Below, piece after piece: positions 51,516 through 64,000 of a DNA stretch of 64,000 nt. Every line of letters begins with the position of its first letter. Position 1 is the first letter of the stretch. A program made the translations under genes and the position numbers. Location: contig RCAB01000009.1 in assembly GCA_003640385.1 (NCBI GenBank), positions 434,001 through 498,000 on the forward strand, written 5' to 3'. A model generated the notes under the pieces. That model saw nothing but the letters and a program-made list of their open reading frames with translations, was not told the origin of the DNA and did not search any database. Source of the DNA: Setaria digitata (Eukaryota > Nematoda > Chromadorea > Rhabditida > Setariidae).

Positions 51516-52338
51516 ATGTGCTCTTATCAAACTGAATTTACTGTTGCAAAGCGTGTGGTTGGTTTTGCCGCTGTCGTAATGGATGGATGCATCTTCATTT
51601 GGGTTGGCAGCAGGAATCGCTTAGACACCTTATATTTCGCTCAACATTTTCGGGGGTTGCCTTTGATCGAATCACCCAAATCAAATCATTTAGCAGATAG
51701 CTTTGCTGTCAAACTGAACAGAGTATTTTCGGGGAAACAGGTGCGTTTTTGACCTGAAATTAGTCGTGAGCTAGAAATGGCTCTAATACTATTCAAGTTG
51801 CTGCAAGTTTAATGTAAATGACGAATATTTAGAAGTTATTTAAATTTTCTCATTTCATTTTAATAAAAAAGATTCGATTTGGTACGTCTTGAATTTATAG
51901 AAACTTGTGAAATATAGTGTAGTGACTTTAGATTGCAATATTATAGTTTTACATAACTTTTAGAAATGGTTTTTAAAATGGAGGTGAATTAAAGAAATAA
52001 CGATATGAGAAAAGTTGAAGGGATGTGTCTGGTGTGCAGGAGTGACATTAAAAGAGAAACATTGTAATAACATCCGATTAATATTGGAATAAAAGAGTAG
52101 TGACTTTATTCAAGGAAAAGTAGAGTTCCTCTTTGAGGTAAACTTAGCTTTATATTTTAAACGGTATGAGTAGAAAATGAGTTATTTATTTTGGAAATGG
52201 TATTTGATGCCTTTGACATCATTGTAGGTTTTCTTCTCAACTGATCTCAGCAATGAAGATGCATCATTTTGGGCTGAATTGTTGCAGGCGATCACAGATT
52301 GTGTCTCAGTAAATAAAGAAGTTTTTGTTGTTGCTTAA
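51516..52338 (+). CDS. PSMG4: PSMG4-like proteasome assembly chaperone
   Basis: Two exons, 51516-51740 and 52228-52338, code 111 residues (human PSMG4 123). Similarity to PAC4 is modest but runs the whole length: a central hydrophobic strand (DGCIFIWVG, compare the family's SLFLWVG), a serine-containing linker with LADSFAVKLNR, then KQVFFSTDLSNEDASFW, matching the family pattern KQVFVSYNL. PAC4 pairs with PAC3 to help build the 20S alpha ring. First gene of a same-strand run with SDHAF4 and WASHC5. Confidence 0.7.
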
Positions 52339-52872
52339 TGCTGTAATTGGATTAAAAGAATTCTGGGATTTTTTAATTACATGAAGGCAGTGATTTATTT
52401 AATTCAACAATTTCTCCTTCCATTAACAACAGTTCTTTCCTTCGTACATGTTGCAGCAGTTATTTGCTTTTTATATGTACAGGATATATCCCTCAACTTA
52501 TTTTTCTTGCAGCTATTTCCGATTTAAAATTCGAAGCTTTTAAAAGCAAGTTTTGCTCATTTGGCTTTCTATGCATAAAAATGATAAATGGTATTTCTTT
52601 TTATCGTTATAGAAGGTATAGCCTGGAAAGAAAATTTTTATTTCTGATTTTACAATTATACCTTTGCTATTATTACATATATTTCATAATGATTCCATAA
52701 TGTTGCGGATTACCTTATGCTTTGCTTCGCGTAAGGCTTATGAATGAATGTATTTTATGCATTGCAGTGACGAAAGCGTCGAAGCATATTACTCGTGAAT
52801 TAATATATTTATACGTATTTATCTTGATGTTATGTGTCTTTCGCATTCTACTATGAAACAGTTTTTCAGATT
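52339..52872. other. intergenic, PSMG4 to SDHAF4
   Basis: 534 bp, AT-rich, with no gene. The open frame at 52464-52700 is hydrophobic and of low complexity. If the genes form an operon, the 3' processing signal of PSMG4 and the trans-splice acceptor of SDHAF4 are here. Confidence 0.5.
52862..52869 (+). promoter_or_regulatory. possible trans-splice acceptor of SDHAF4
   Basis: TTTTTCAG ends 3 nt before ATG 52873. No cis-spliced upstream exon is evident. Confidence 0.6.
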
Positions 52873-53350
52873 ATGTTGCGAGTATTTCATGGTCGTTGCA
52901 TCATGCAAGCATTTTGCAGTCAGCAGCGTTTTTCTGGGATTAAAAGAGGTGTAGTAAATGAAAAGGAGGTTGAAATTCTGAAGAAAACGTCACAAAGCAA
53001 ATTGGATTACGAACAGGAAATGGGAGAGAGCAAGAAACCTTACGAAGATCCTTATCTCCCGAGACATCCTGGAGGTTTCTATTCTATTTTCCTTAATAAA
53101 AGAGAAGTAGCCTGAATGGACTTCCATTTTTAGGCGTAATGCATGTTAAAATGCTTTAAACTACCAGATTTTGAAAGAACTAGAAGAGCTTTTAGGAGTT
53201 CTGCTAAACTAATTCTGATTTTCATATGAATAGGGAAAAGCATTCATTTCAGGCGTCAATCCGATAACTGGAGAAATTGGTGGCCCAGCTGGGCCGGAGC
53301 CGACTCGTTACGGCGATTGGGAACGGAAAGGACGCTGTATTGATTTCTAG
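52873..53350 (+). CDS. SDHAF4: SDHAF4, succinate dehydrogenase assembly factor 4
   Basis: Mitochondrial chaperone that binds flavinylated SDHA and promotes complex II assembly. Exons 52873-53074 and 53253-53350 give 99 residues. The first 20-25 residues ([14 protein letters not shown] onward) look like a mitochondrial presequence. The diagnostic C-terminus of the family (DUF1674) is intact: [16 protein letters not shown] followed by [15 protein letters not shown] and the stop. Confidence 0.95.
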
Positions 53351-53686
53351 AATATAATTTTATTTATTATTCAAGAAGCATCACCAAAAAATTATGTTTG
53401 ATTTGCTGTATTTATAATAGATCGCATGATAATAAAAAGTCTTGTCGTGACTCAAATAAACACGTTTAATTAGTTGTGTTCTTTGACTTAAATTTTAATT
53501 TCTGGTTCCAATGAGCTAGCCATTAACTATATATATATATATGTATATTTGGAATTGAGTTACATTAATATCTCGATGAGAGATTTTCTTCGACGCTTGT
53601 TGAAGATTGTATGGGATTATCCTCAGTCTTGGTTTTTTTAAACTTAGCAGGAGGAGTGTCTTTTTATCTGTTCACTTTAATTTCAG
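53351..53686. other. short intergenic, SDHAF4 to WASHC5
   Basis: 336 bp with a TA microsatellite at about 53529-53549. The gap ends in TTTCAG (53681-53686) directly against the WASHC5 start codon, a strong candidate trans-splice acceptor. Confidence 0.6.
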
Positions 53687-56600
53687 ATGAGTAACGTTGG
53701 AAATGTATTTGGAGTTGATTTCTTAAAGGAGATGATAGAAACAGGTTATGCGATTCTTGCTGAAATATTTCGTTTAGCTGAGTGTGTCCCAGATGATTTC
53801 AAGAATCCATCTCGTAGCCGCTTCAAACCATTCATTGTTGATTTTTCCTATTTTGAAGATCTTTCTGTTATCGATCGTTTCATTGATTCACATGAGGTTT
53901 TTATTATTATAAATATTTATTAAGAATTTTATTTTTAATATTCCAGTTTTTATTTTGTCTCATGCTGTGGTAAACTTTTCAGGATGGACTACAATTAGAA
54001 GACGAATATTTGTTCACATTTGAAAAGCATATTAAACGTTTTGGTTATCTGTTTGACGCTATGGCTCATTTTTTTGCTGACTTAATTGAGTAAATTTTTA
54101 GTTTTCTGATACTTTACATTTCTCCTTATTCATTGTGGGATAGCATGTTTGTGATATAAATCTCTGGAGAACTTCCAAAGTTCTTTGTGTAAAGTCAGGT
54201 ATTAACGCGGGAACTGGGCAGCTGGGCTTATCGGTTAGTTTACTCGCAGTTTTATCATTCTCATGACAGTTCCGCATAACTCACAGCGATTTTTTATTTT
54301 TTGCAGATATTCAGAAAATAATCGATCTAGCCACGCTATTTTTTCGGTACGCCGAACTGCCGCTTTTTTGCTATTATGTCAGCATGAGGTTCGTCTTCTC
54401 ATCAATTTTTCTACTTTCTATTCAGCAGTTAGTTCATTATTCTGATCATAGTAATCTAGATTTCATTTTTCTTTTCTTTTCTTTAAGTCAAGTTACAGTT
54501 TTCTGCATACAAATGCATTTGTTCAGAAAAATTAACCCCATCCACTGTTGAGATTTTGAAAAAAAAAAACATTGAACTTCTAATAATTTGCAGGCAGAAG
54601 CATTGTATATTGCAGGCGTCATTTTATTAGCACTGGAGGAAAAATTTTCAAATGGAGTGAGACAAAGATTGTTTGTCGCACACTACAGAAGCAAGTATGC
54701 AGTTTAGATATTTAATCAAATTTCTGTAAGGCAAACATAGCAGGTTACCAGGTAATATAAATTGATTTATATATTAGCAAAATATTTAGTGTAATGGAAT
54801 ATTTACTTATGTATCTAATTGTTAATGAAATTATTTCATCTTCATTCATTGGAGTATTATATCATCCATACGTCACTACCTTTCTATTTTAAGATTCCCA
54901 TATTTCAGTCCTTCAAGTAGTGAACGATTCGATCTTTTAGTTGATATTGTGAAAGCTGCTTCAAGTCGAGATGAGCTTTTTGGGTGAGTTTCTCGATTCA
55001 TCCAGTAATTTTTTGCATTATTTTTTTTTTTATATTACTTCATTATATATTCATTATTTTTAATGATATAAAAAAAAAAAAAAAAAAGGGCTATAAAACC
55101 TTTATGAAGATAGTGATACATGCTTGTGGATTATACTGTGCTATATACCTGGTAGTCCTAGTGATCCTAATATACAAGTAATTATTTATATATTATATAA
55201 TAATCCACAATTATGCTCCTGTGTGTTTACGTGTATATGCATGAAGTAATTAGTTTTTAGGAGATTGCCGTTAAATAAGGCTTTTGTCAACAATGTTCTG
55301 TATGTGTTACACACGGACGTTTTGTTTCCTGACCAGGTAAACACATGCAGTTCCATGTAAATTAACTGCTTGTATATAGGTTTCATTTAATATGATATGA
55401 TGTATAATTAGGCATAGGCAGATTTGAAATGTTTTGGAGAAATCTGAGCTTTCAGTTTTTGAGGGATTAAATGATTACTGTTGAATAAAATGGTAACTAA
55501 ATGTGAAAATGAGTTACACTCCTTCGAATTTCAATCATACTTTTGTATTTCTACCACCAACAACTCTTCGGTGATTTTAAATGCCGTTAATTAATTCATA
55601 GTCTGCGTTGAAGTTTAAGAAAATTAATATAAAAGGTGACAGGAAAGAGAGCTACTATTGAACATAGTCTGAGATAAGTTTATAGTAAATGCTGTGCATG
55701 TTATGTGTATGCACTCTTCTCTATAATCAGTGGGTTATGACCAGCAGTTTTTTCCAGGATGAACTTGTACCATACGAGCTCTCTCCACGAGGTATTCGTG
55801 CTTCACGTCATCAGAGAGCATTTCTTTCTGTTTGTCTTTTCTTTATGCCTTCAATTCTGCATTCAGATCATACTGTTATGCGCCATATTGTGGATACATT
55901 CTTCACTGAAGAGTGTGTATGTTTTAAATAAAATATCCATGAATTCTGTAGGGTAATAATTATTTGATACTGTCTTTCCGTAAATGTTCAGAAGTAAGTT
56001 TAAATCCCGTTCTTATTTTACTAAAGTTCAAAAGATTGCAATGATCTGCTTAATCTTCATGTCATTGCTCTTGATGGGATTCTTTGCAAAGCTTTCCTCA
56101 TTCCGATTATGGCTAATTTGCTAAGATTTGTCGTTCCCTGATAGGAATTAAGCAATAAAATAGTCTTACTTAAATTTTCCAATTAGACCTGTTTCTGGGT
56201 ATGAATGATTCTCTAGAATTTTATCGTTATATCAGTTTTATAAAATGAGCTAACATAACTTGCTGGGCGGGCTATCAAATTAGTTGTAGGATTGGAGGAG
56301 AAATAATAATTAAAATGTCTGGTGATTTTAGGTAATTCATTTGCATATGGGAATATTGATCAACATAATTGATGCTTGGGATCATTATAAAGCAGCAAGT
56401 AATGCACTTCAACATACACTTGATGTACAGTCGGTGAAACACTTAACTGCCAGTCATATATCTGCTTTGAAGGCTTCATCTTTTCCGCATACTGCCAAGT
56501 TTTCTGTGGCAGATGTTATTTTATTTGCTGATTTAATAACAGTTTCAAATAAGCATCTGGAATGGGTTGTACTGCATGCCTGTAAGTTCTGTTATTCTCA

Positions 56601-59600
56601 TTTTGATAGTGTTTCTTCATAAAGTATTTTACTCACCATACCGTGTAAGTTATGTGGAAATTCTTTACATTGTTCATTTGTTCTTCCAGATAAGCCTGAA
56701 AAATTCTGCAGACGTGCTGGACAGATTTACGACATTGTAAACAGTCAAATCGCTTCATCTTCACTTGACTTGTTCTGTAAACTGCTTGAAATTTCGACTT
56801 TTGAATATAGTTATAAAGAAGTAAGGGATGTTTTTGAAGCATCTTAGTTTTGCTTCCCCTAAAACAATTACGATTGCTTTGGGTGTCATATTCGGAAATT
56901 TGAAAATGATATCTCTTCAAATTGTTCATTTCCTGTTAAATTATTTCCTCAATCCTATTTTTTCCAGAAAAATATTAATTCCTTCTGACTATAGTTTTGC
57001 TTTTGAACACAGTATTTTTGAAAGCATTTGACTATTATTTTTGATTTTTAGTCGATTTAGATCTTTTTCCTTTTTTTTTTTCTGCATATGTCAAGTAATT
57101 TTGTCTTAGTTTTTTAGATTTTCAGACTACTCGATCAGTTCTAGACAACAAAGAAAAAGATGTTCGCAAACTTAAGGAAGAACTCTGTGACCATATCATG
57201 CAAATGGCTCAACTTTTTGCAAACGAATTACCTTTGCAAAGAATTAAGAAAAATGGTATTTCTTGTGATACTTTAACGGTTCAAGTTCTATATGCATATT
57301 TTTTGAATTTTTTACAATCAAGGTAATGCTTATATAATTCAGCATTCCAAACAACAGTTGGGAACACAGAAATTTGCTTGTTTCATTTTCTTTGCAGAAA
57401 AGTTGAGATCATGGCTTTTGCTGTTGAAGAAAACTATCGAAGAACTGGACATTTCCAATGCAGATGCATCTTCATTGATTTCAGAATTAAAAAACCGACT
57501 GAATCAGGTTCTACACGTGTACCTCTCATTTAATCGTTTGGATATCCTTTGATAAGCACCGTTTCTTTTATACCAACTTTTCCTTAGAATTTCAAAATCA
57601 AACGGTTTTTGCTTTTTATCAGTAGAAATTTTTTCCAATCTTTTTTATTATTTCTCCAGTTTCGAAATTTAACAGTTGGTATCCATTTGAATTTTCGGTC
57701 TTATGTTTGGCATACTAAAACCTATGCCTTACAGGTGAGCGATATGCATGATCTTTGTGGGATTGTTGCCGTATCGCAATATTTACAGAATACGCAAGCC
57801 TTATTGACCACGCTTTCTCACTATTGCATGTTGGATGTATCATTTTTGAAAAAAATAGAATCAGCAACTAATTTTTCTTATGGATGGACAATTATTGACC
57901 AGTATTTTTTTCATTTTAACTGTATTTCATAACATATTTTTACTTCTATTCATAATTATTCTCCTCTTATTATTGATAAGGCAATCCCGATTATGCTTGG
58001 CACTATTTAGCAGTTTATATAAACATACTTTAATTTATTTATGTCCAGTCTGAAACGAAAGAAGTGAAAGTAATCCTTTTTATTCAAATTCAGTCAGCAT
58101 TTTATTCATTATAGATGGGCTGAAAATATGGAAAATTTGGTAAAAGTCGATCCGCTTCCAGTACGTTCATTGTTTGTTAAAATCGCTGGGTCAATTAAAT
58201 TAACATTAGAGCGTTTAAATACACCGGAGAGAATATTTTCCATATCAATGTGTTATTCGCGCTTAATTGAAGCGAGATTACGTAAAATTCTTCAGGTACT
58301 AGTATATATTCTTAAGTAATTATGCCCACTACTCTTTTATCTCCTTATTTGAAAAATGATTACGACCAAAGTCGGAAATTTAAAATTTATCCTTAAAATT
58401 TACCTTTTATTTCCAGATTTGCACCACTTCCTGAAGAAACAGCGTGAGACATAGTCAGTAAACAAAATTGAATCTTAATCTCAATTTTTCCCATACAGAA
58501 TTCAATATTAGACCTATTTCCTTGCAGGCTGTACCACGTTCGCTTTTTGCATTGCTGGATAAAGTAGCTGGCTTGTTGAACCCACCTCAAGGCCGTTCTA
58601 TAAATAAAACAGATGTCCGTCAGTTTGCGGACTCAGAACGACGTTTGCAACTTGCAGCTATTACACATGCAATCTCTATGCTTTCTTTTGGTATTTCAAC
58701 AATGCAGTTGGCATCACTCGGGTCACTTCGCGTGGATCCTTCAAATCTTCTTTTGGATGGAATCAGAAGGTTGTGTTTGCCGGGAATGTATTCTGTTACA
58801 GCTGACATATTTCATGTCTTCATATAAATTTAATAAAAAGAAATTATTCTTTTAGAGAATTAGTAAATCAGATTTGTGAGACGTTGCGCTCACAACTGAA
58901 TTCCGAGTTGCTTCTGAACGATTTTTTGACGGACCTGAGGAATCAATTTTTCCATTTACGTGCAGCTTTCGTTTATATGTGTGAACATATCGCCATTAAT
59001 GGGGCTGTAATATGGCACACCGAATTAGCTCGTGTGGTTGGTTATATGGTCGAAAAGGAATGTAATGTCTTTCTGAAGCATCCAGTTTGTTTTTTTTTTA
59101 AATAATTCCAGTTTAAATCTCAGGATTCTGGGTTGACTGTTGCAATAAATTTTATATGCTTGATATCCAGAAATAGTAAAGATGTCTTATGTTTTTGCCC
59201 TCTTCAATTAGGACTCCTATTTTGGTAATCGCAAGTGATAATTGGGGAAGCTGTTGCAGATCACTGATGAAGAAAGCTTATATCAGTCCAGGTCAGCGCC
59301 TGTTCCTAATATTTTGACGTGTGAAGGATCAATTACTCCTTTACACCGCTTATACATTCGGATTTTGAATGCATCAGATCCAAAGTAAGATTTCTATTTC
59401 TTCTCTAATTTTATTGGGAGATACTAAATCATTTTTGACAGTAGTATGTGGAAACATGGAAACATACTTTCCCGTTCGAATTAGCCTTGAACTTTAATTC
59501 TGAAATACATTTTATAATGGCTTTAGGTCGTCGTATTTTGTGAATTCAATGAGGATATGGTGTGACTTAAAAACTAAGAAGACGATGCTATCGAATGAAT

Positions 59601-61751
59601 CATTGAATGCAGTTCAGGTAATTTAAATAAGCAAGTTTGGACTTAATTCACATATTACTAAATGCAATGATAAATCTAGATACAGCCAACTTCCGTCTAG
59701 AAAATTGTTGTCTCTCCAGAGCACGAGAAATGCTGTGTGGAGGCGAATTGTTTAATTGTTTCATTAGCCCTTATTCTCTCAATTTCTCACCAGTAGTATA
59801 GCAATTATTTAAAATTGAAAAGTTGTCAGTAGATACATATTCGTTCTGCTTGTGATTTCAGATATTCTTTAATCCCATTTGTATTTAGGTAGTTCAAGGC
59901 TTCATTATTTGGGATAATCACAGTTCCTTTTAGGAAGCTTTATCACCTATGGCTGTATATGGATTAGATCGGATTACATCATTTAACATCGTGAAATATT
60001 TGTATACATTATGTGAACAACTTTCGCAAATATCATGTCCTCTAATGACTTCACTGTTAAATGACATTGCACTGGTGGAATCTGTGATGATTGCTGGAAG
60101 ACTAAAAGTTTTCGACTCTGCTTTGTCAAAATTCATACCACATTCATCACGATTTATCAGTACTGTCAGTAAGGTGCGTTTTTTATTTTTATCACCAGTT
60201 CGGTTTTTGATCAGTCAGTTAACAATGCGCCCTTTATTACTCAGTTATATCTTCTACTGACTACAGAAGGAATATCGATTGAGAAGTAGCAATTATTTCT
60301 GTATTATTGGTTTTTACCGTATTTGCAGCCCATCTTTATACACTCTTCTGTTTTAATAATTTTCTGCCGTTTCTATTCATTTCTCATCAAATTTCTTTTT
60401 ATTGGGATGTCAGAATATCCGATTTTCAATGTCTAGATTTATCTGTTTTTTGAATTAACAGAATCTTATTTTAGATCGGTCAGTTGCAACTACTGCGGCA
60501 ACAGATATTAGCTGTTAATCAGTCAGCTTTACGACAACGTTCATCAAATATTTTCGATGCAGTTGCAACACTTAATGAGTTCTCTTATTTTTTCTAAAAA
60601 AAAAAGTTTGAAAACTCTGCAGAAGAACTTAGGGAAGTTATTTGAAGGGATCTTAAAAAATGTCTTGCTAAAGAAACTTGCGGATTCTTCAGGATAAGAA
60701 TGATTCCATTCATTAATACTACATATAAAGCGCAGTTTTCAGAGGTGTTATGAGTGATATTCGTGGACATCGTGGTGATTGTGATGCTACCTTTCTCAGC
60801 GAAATATCGATACTTCTTGAACGCTGCGCGATAACCAACCCATTCTTAAAAGTTAGTCCTGGTTATTTCTATTGATTTGAAGTAGATACTGTTAATGGAT
60901 TCTTATTTCACCTCATCATTTACCGTTATTCAGTTTTTTTTTTTAATCTTATAGATATATATAAGAAAAGAGACGCCACAACTGTTGGCACCTGCACTAT
61001 TTCTTGTACTGCTGACTGCGACAAGCAAATTCAACGGTAAGGCATTCCCAAATGTAATGTTTTTCCAGTTCGTTATTTGGCTAATTACAGTGTTTGATAA
61101 GAAATTTCATTCTTTGAAACAAAAAAAGAAATTTGTCGCTATTTTTGCAGTCCTGAAAAAAGTTGACTCGACAGATATCTCAGCATTTTGCGCTGGTATC
61201 GCATGCATATTATTACAGTTTAACGTTTTTCACGAATTCTTTGTCCTCTGCAGCACTTACTTATCGGCAACATTACTTACAACAAAAGGAAGTGCTAAAC
61301 AATTACCACTTATACGTCCGCTTCGGTTAATAGCTCAGTATTCTTCTGTACCACCAAGCGTAAGCATCTGCTGATTTGCAACATTTTAATTTGCTCAAAA
61401 TTATTGCTAAGATCCCACTAAAAGTCCAAATGGTTTTTAATCCCTTTTAGGGAAATTAAATTCCTTCCGATTACTTCAAAATCCAAATAAATCCTTTGAT
61501 TCATGTACTTTAGGGAGATAAACCAGATCTCAAACATAAAAAAGAGGACGTCTGATGTCCTACCGACTGGGATGCTGGCTTGGTATCTACTTTAAAAAAC
61601 TTTAGAACCCTGTTAAATCCTTCACATCACGCATAATCTCCATGAATGGATAACTGCTTTTATTTCGGTCGCATGGTCCCAAACCAACAAAAAATTTGAA
61701 TATTTTCAGGAAATGGAAAAATACCTGTTTTCACTGCCGGAAAAATCCTGA
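53687..61751 (+). CDS. WASHC5: strumpellin, WASH complex subunit 5
   Basis: Core helical subunit of the WASH complex, which activates Arp2/3 actin nucleation on endosomes for cargo sorting. Twenty-three exons keep frame from ATG 53687 to TGA 61749-61751 and give 1,083 residues (human 1,159). Similarity is collinear with human strumpellin: [11 protein letters not shown] near the start, [55 protein letters not shown] (split by me: [11 protein letters not shown] then [10 protein letters not shown]), [12 protein letters not shown] with [32 protein letters not shown], and [11 protein letters not shown]. The last exon, 61710-61751, encodes [13 protein letters not shown] after a GTAAGC donor at 61360. 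Read-through to a stop at 61372 is the alternative end. Third in the run PSMG4-SDHAF4-WASHC5. Confidence 0.92.
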
Positions 61752-62022
61752 ACTAAGGATTTGTGTAGCACGATATGTCATGAATAATTTATTACATTTC
61801 CTTCAATAACGCATGTAACAAAAATATTAAGAGGAGGTAAATATCAAAATAAAATACGCGAATTGGAACCGGATGTTATACATGCATCTTAATTTAGAAG
61901 GATGAAGGGAGATTTTAATCTCGAATACCTAAAGAAGCTCACTCTGAATTTCAGCAGAATTTGGTGCATACATCATATATATAAATAAATACATATACAC
62001 TGATGAGTAACTAGTAACAAGC

Positions 62023-63714
62023 TTAGCAGTGCTTTTTCCCGCGCTGAGTTTTTGTACGTCGGTAGAATTCTTTCGGCATCCGTTGTTCTTCTTCTTCCTC
62101 AAGCATTTTCTGAACTTTCTTCGCTTCTTCTGCGACCTATACAATGAAGATATAAGCCACTGAAGTTACTTGATATATAATGCAATTGATGCGTTATTCT
62201 GAGCATGTGATAAATAACGGCTTCGACTTCACCTGCGATTAACAGCATTTTTTATTTTAAAAAGAATAGTTGGAGGCTGTTTGCAGAGTTGCGCTAAATC
62301 GTGTTAAGCGACCTTTCGGCATTTTTCATAATGGCGACAGTGATAATATAGAGAATGCTGAATGCACCATTAAAGTCCCAAAATTTCTCCAAAAGCCGTA
62401 AAATCTGTTTCGACTGATAAAAATCCATTCAGCCATTTCAAGTATTTTTGATGCAAGTGGTTTGAAGTATTAGAGCTCCAAATTTTGAAATGGTATGCAC
62501 AAATTTACAAATGGCTGGGGCAGTTAGATGAATAGCTGATGGCAAAAAGTAAAAACCAATTAAATTATTAAAAACCATTCAAATTATTAAAAACTGCCTT
62601 TATTATTTCTATTATAAATTATTAAAAGCCATTCAAATTAAGCGAATTTTGATTCAGGCGGAAATTAATTTTAAAAAAATCAAAAAAAAAAAAAAAGACT
62701 TCCGGCATTTCTTCAGCGCCTTTTGCTTTTCTGCACAAAAAATGAATTTGCTACTGGTCATCGTTTACAACTTTTTAATAGACTACCTTATTTTCACGTT
62801 CATTTGCCTCTGCAATAGACTTTTCTGTAACCTTTGCTACACGACTCAATTCATCTTTGATATCATTACACCGCTGTATCCATTTTTGTAATTCCACACA
62901 AATATCATCTAACTCATCATCGGCAATGTCCCGATTTTTCCATGAAAAAACTTCTACTTCACCTTTCTGAGCATTTAACCGACCCTGAAAAGTCGTTTTT
63001 TCTTATTTGTGAGAACAAAATATACTTTAAGAAAAAAAAAAAAAAAAAAAATCCGAGGTTTTTTTGACTGCACCAAGATTTGCATTTCAGAATAAAATCT
63101 ATTCGTCTTTTATAAGCTACATAATGGAGGTTTTCCAGATCTTTAATGTCTGAAAGCTAGCAACATATCCCCAACATCACATATTTGTTACATGCACAGC
63201 CATTAACTAAAAAAAAAAAAAACTGATTTATGGACTGCTGAGTATCCTCATACTCTTAGTAAGTGCAGTCATCAAGACTCATATGAAAAAAAAACTGGGA
63301 CATTAACAAACATTTAGATTTCAGGCTTAAAAAGTTGTACCAGGATATACACGTGTACTAGTTTTCTCCGTTTAGAAGACATATTACTCATTTCTTGGGG
63401 AAAGATTTTCTTTATCCTGAAGCAAGGAACTGTGTGACAGGACCATGACAAAGCGGAACTACCAACTGCTATATGAGATTACTGAAAAAGTAAAGAAAAA
63501 GAAACCTGAATAATACCATCATAAACAGCAGAAATAAAAAGACGTTGGAATGACTGCAGATCAATGATTTGCAATTCACGCATTGCATCTTCGATTTGAA
63601 AGATTTTTGAACGCGTGCACATTGTTACAAGTGTTAACTGGCGTATCTTCCGTAACATTGTCTCATTCACCTCAGGTAACTTATCTTCACATTCAACCAC
63701 GTCTCTGTACGTCC
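62023..63714 (-). CDS. COPS7: COP9 signalosome subunit 7 (5' end outside window)
   Basis: PCI-domain subunit of the COP9 signalosome, the complex that removes NEDD8 from cullins. Three exons are in the window: 63506-63714, 62787-62984 and 62023-62136. They encode the C-terminal PCI half: TYRDVVECEDKLPEVN, LRKIRQLTLVTMC, AVYDGIIQ joined to GRLNAQKGEVEVFSWKNRDI, then a coiled-coil region (LQKWIQRC, LSRVAKVTEKSI). The tail is charged (EEEEEQRMPKEFYRRTKTQR) and ends in TAA 62023-62025. The first visible exon begins in the middle of a codon (two bases), so the N-terminal part lies to the right of position 64000; 63715-64000 shows no further exon. Confidence 0.88.
62551..62641. repeat. AT-rich degenerate tandem repeat
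   Basis: About four units related to AAAACCATTCAAATTATTA in the large intron of the CSN7 gene. Confidence 0.7.
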
Positions 63715-64000
63715 CTAAAATTCTATTTAAGTATCAGTAATCACGTGATTAGATCATTTTTTTCAACTTTTTCTTTTAAATATGAGTTCATCAAATATTC
63801 TTTCTCAATTCCCTGCAGTTGTCGTATGTGGGGAGAGGAAGGAAGATACAGTAACGGATTAGCATTCCGCCGCACCCATAGAACTCTTCATATGTACTAC
63901 TAAAGGGACTAAATTGCTTATGAGGATTAAGCAGCACTAAGTAGTCAGGCATTTTTCTTAAAAATATTAAGAGGACTCGACGACGACATTCCTATAGCGT

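Noticed and set aside
52464..52700. 78-codon frame between PSMG4 and SDHAF4
   Set aside because: Low-complexity Phe/Tyr/Ile-rich sequence with no similarity; typical of AT-rich DNA.
57609..57734. Extra WASHC5 exon before 57735
   Set aside because: The frame is open, but it adds sequence absent from strumpellin, and the acceptor at 57731-57734 gives a direct join to the conserved block.
1..64000. tRNA, rRNA, spliced-leader RNA, CRISPR or intact transposon
   Set aside because: Read by eye for B-box-like motifs, terminal repeats and regular spacers; none convincing. A tRNAscan or Rfam search would settle it.

Overview
The window is nuclear DNA from a nematode, most likely a clade III parasite of the filarial type. 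I infer this from AT-rich sequence, introns mostly of 100-400 bp, acceptors of the TTTTCAG type, strong splice acceptors lying 0-20 nt before several start codons (expected for spliced-leader trans-splicing), and animal-type gene content. The species cannot be named from the sequence. No bacterial features, CRISPR arrays or intact transposons were seen. Most of the repeats lie in introns or flanking DNA.

Fifteen protein genes could be rebuilt exon by exon. Nearly all splice phases are consistent. From the left: NOB1 (+, 754-3403), an RNF126/RNF115-type E3 ligase (+, 4478-6335), the DNA polymerase epsilon catalytic subunit POLE (-, 6958-21729, about 40 exons), SLC35C2 (+, 22985-26036), an inositol hexakisphosphate kinase (-, 27148-29405), a syntrophin (+, 31449-34027), FCF1 (-, 34668-36205), NDUFS4 (+, 36682-37998), an SS18-type protein (+, 38875-39582), pyruvate dehydrogenase phosphatase (-, 40914-43620), an ORP9-type oxysterol-binding protein (+, 46801-50490), a PSMG4-like proteasome chaperone (+, 51516-52338), SDHAF4 (+, 52873-53350), strumpellin/WASHC5 (+, 53687-61751), and COP9 signalosome subunit 7 (-, 62023-63714, whose 5' exons lie beyond the right edge).

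Functionally this is a housekeeping neighbourhood. NOB1 and FCF1 are the two PIN-domain nucleases of 18S rRNA maturation. NDUFS4, SDHAF4 and PDP serve mitochondrial energy metabolism. RNF126, PSMG4 and CSN7 belong to ubiquitin/proteasome control. ORP9, SLC35C2 and WASHC5 belong to membrane traffic. PSMG4, SDHAF4 and WASHC5 run head to tail with gaps of 534 and 336 bp, and SDHAF4 and WASHC5 have splice acceptors at their start codons, so they may form an operon.

The features that need a second look are mostly structural. Two POLE exons have partial copies in a neighbouring intron. A tandem duplication around a single N is probably an assembly artefact. There is an apparent 2-nt frameshift in PDP, a possible 51-nt cassette exon in POLE, two clean hairpins, and an FCF1 first exon that codes only its ATG. 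I did not find a convincing new biological system.
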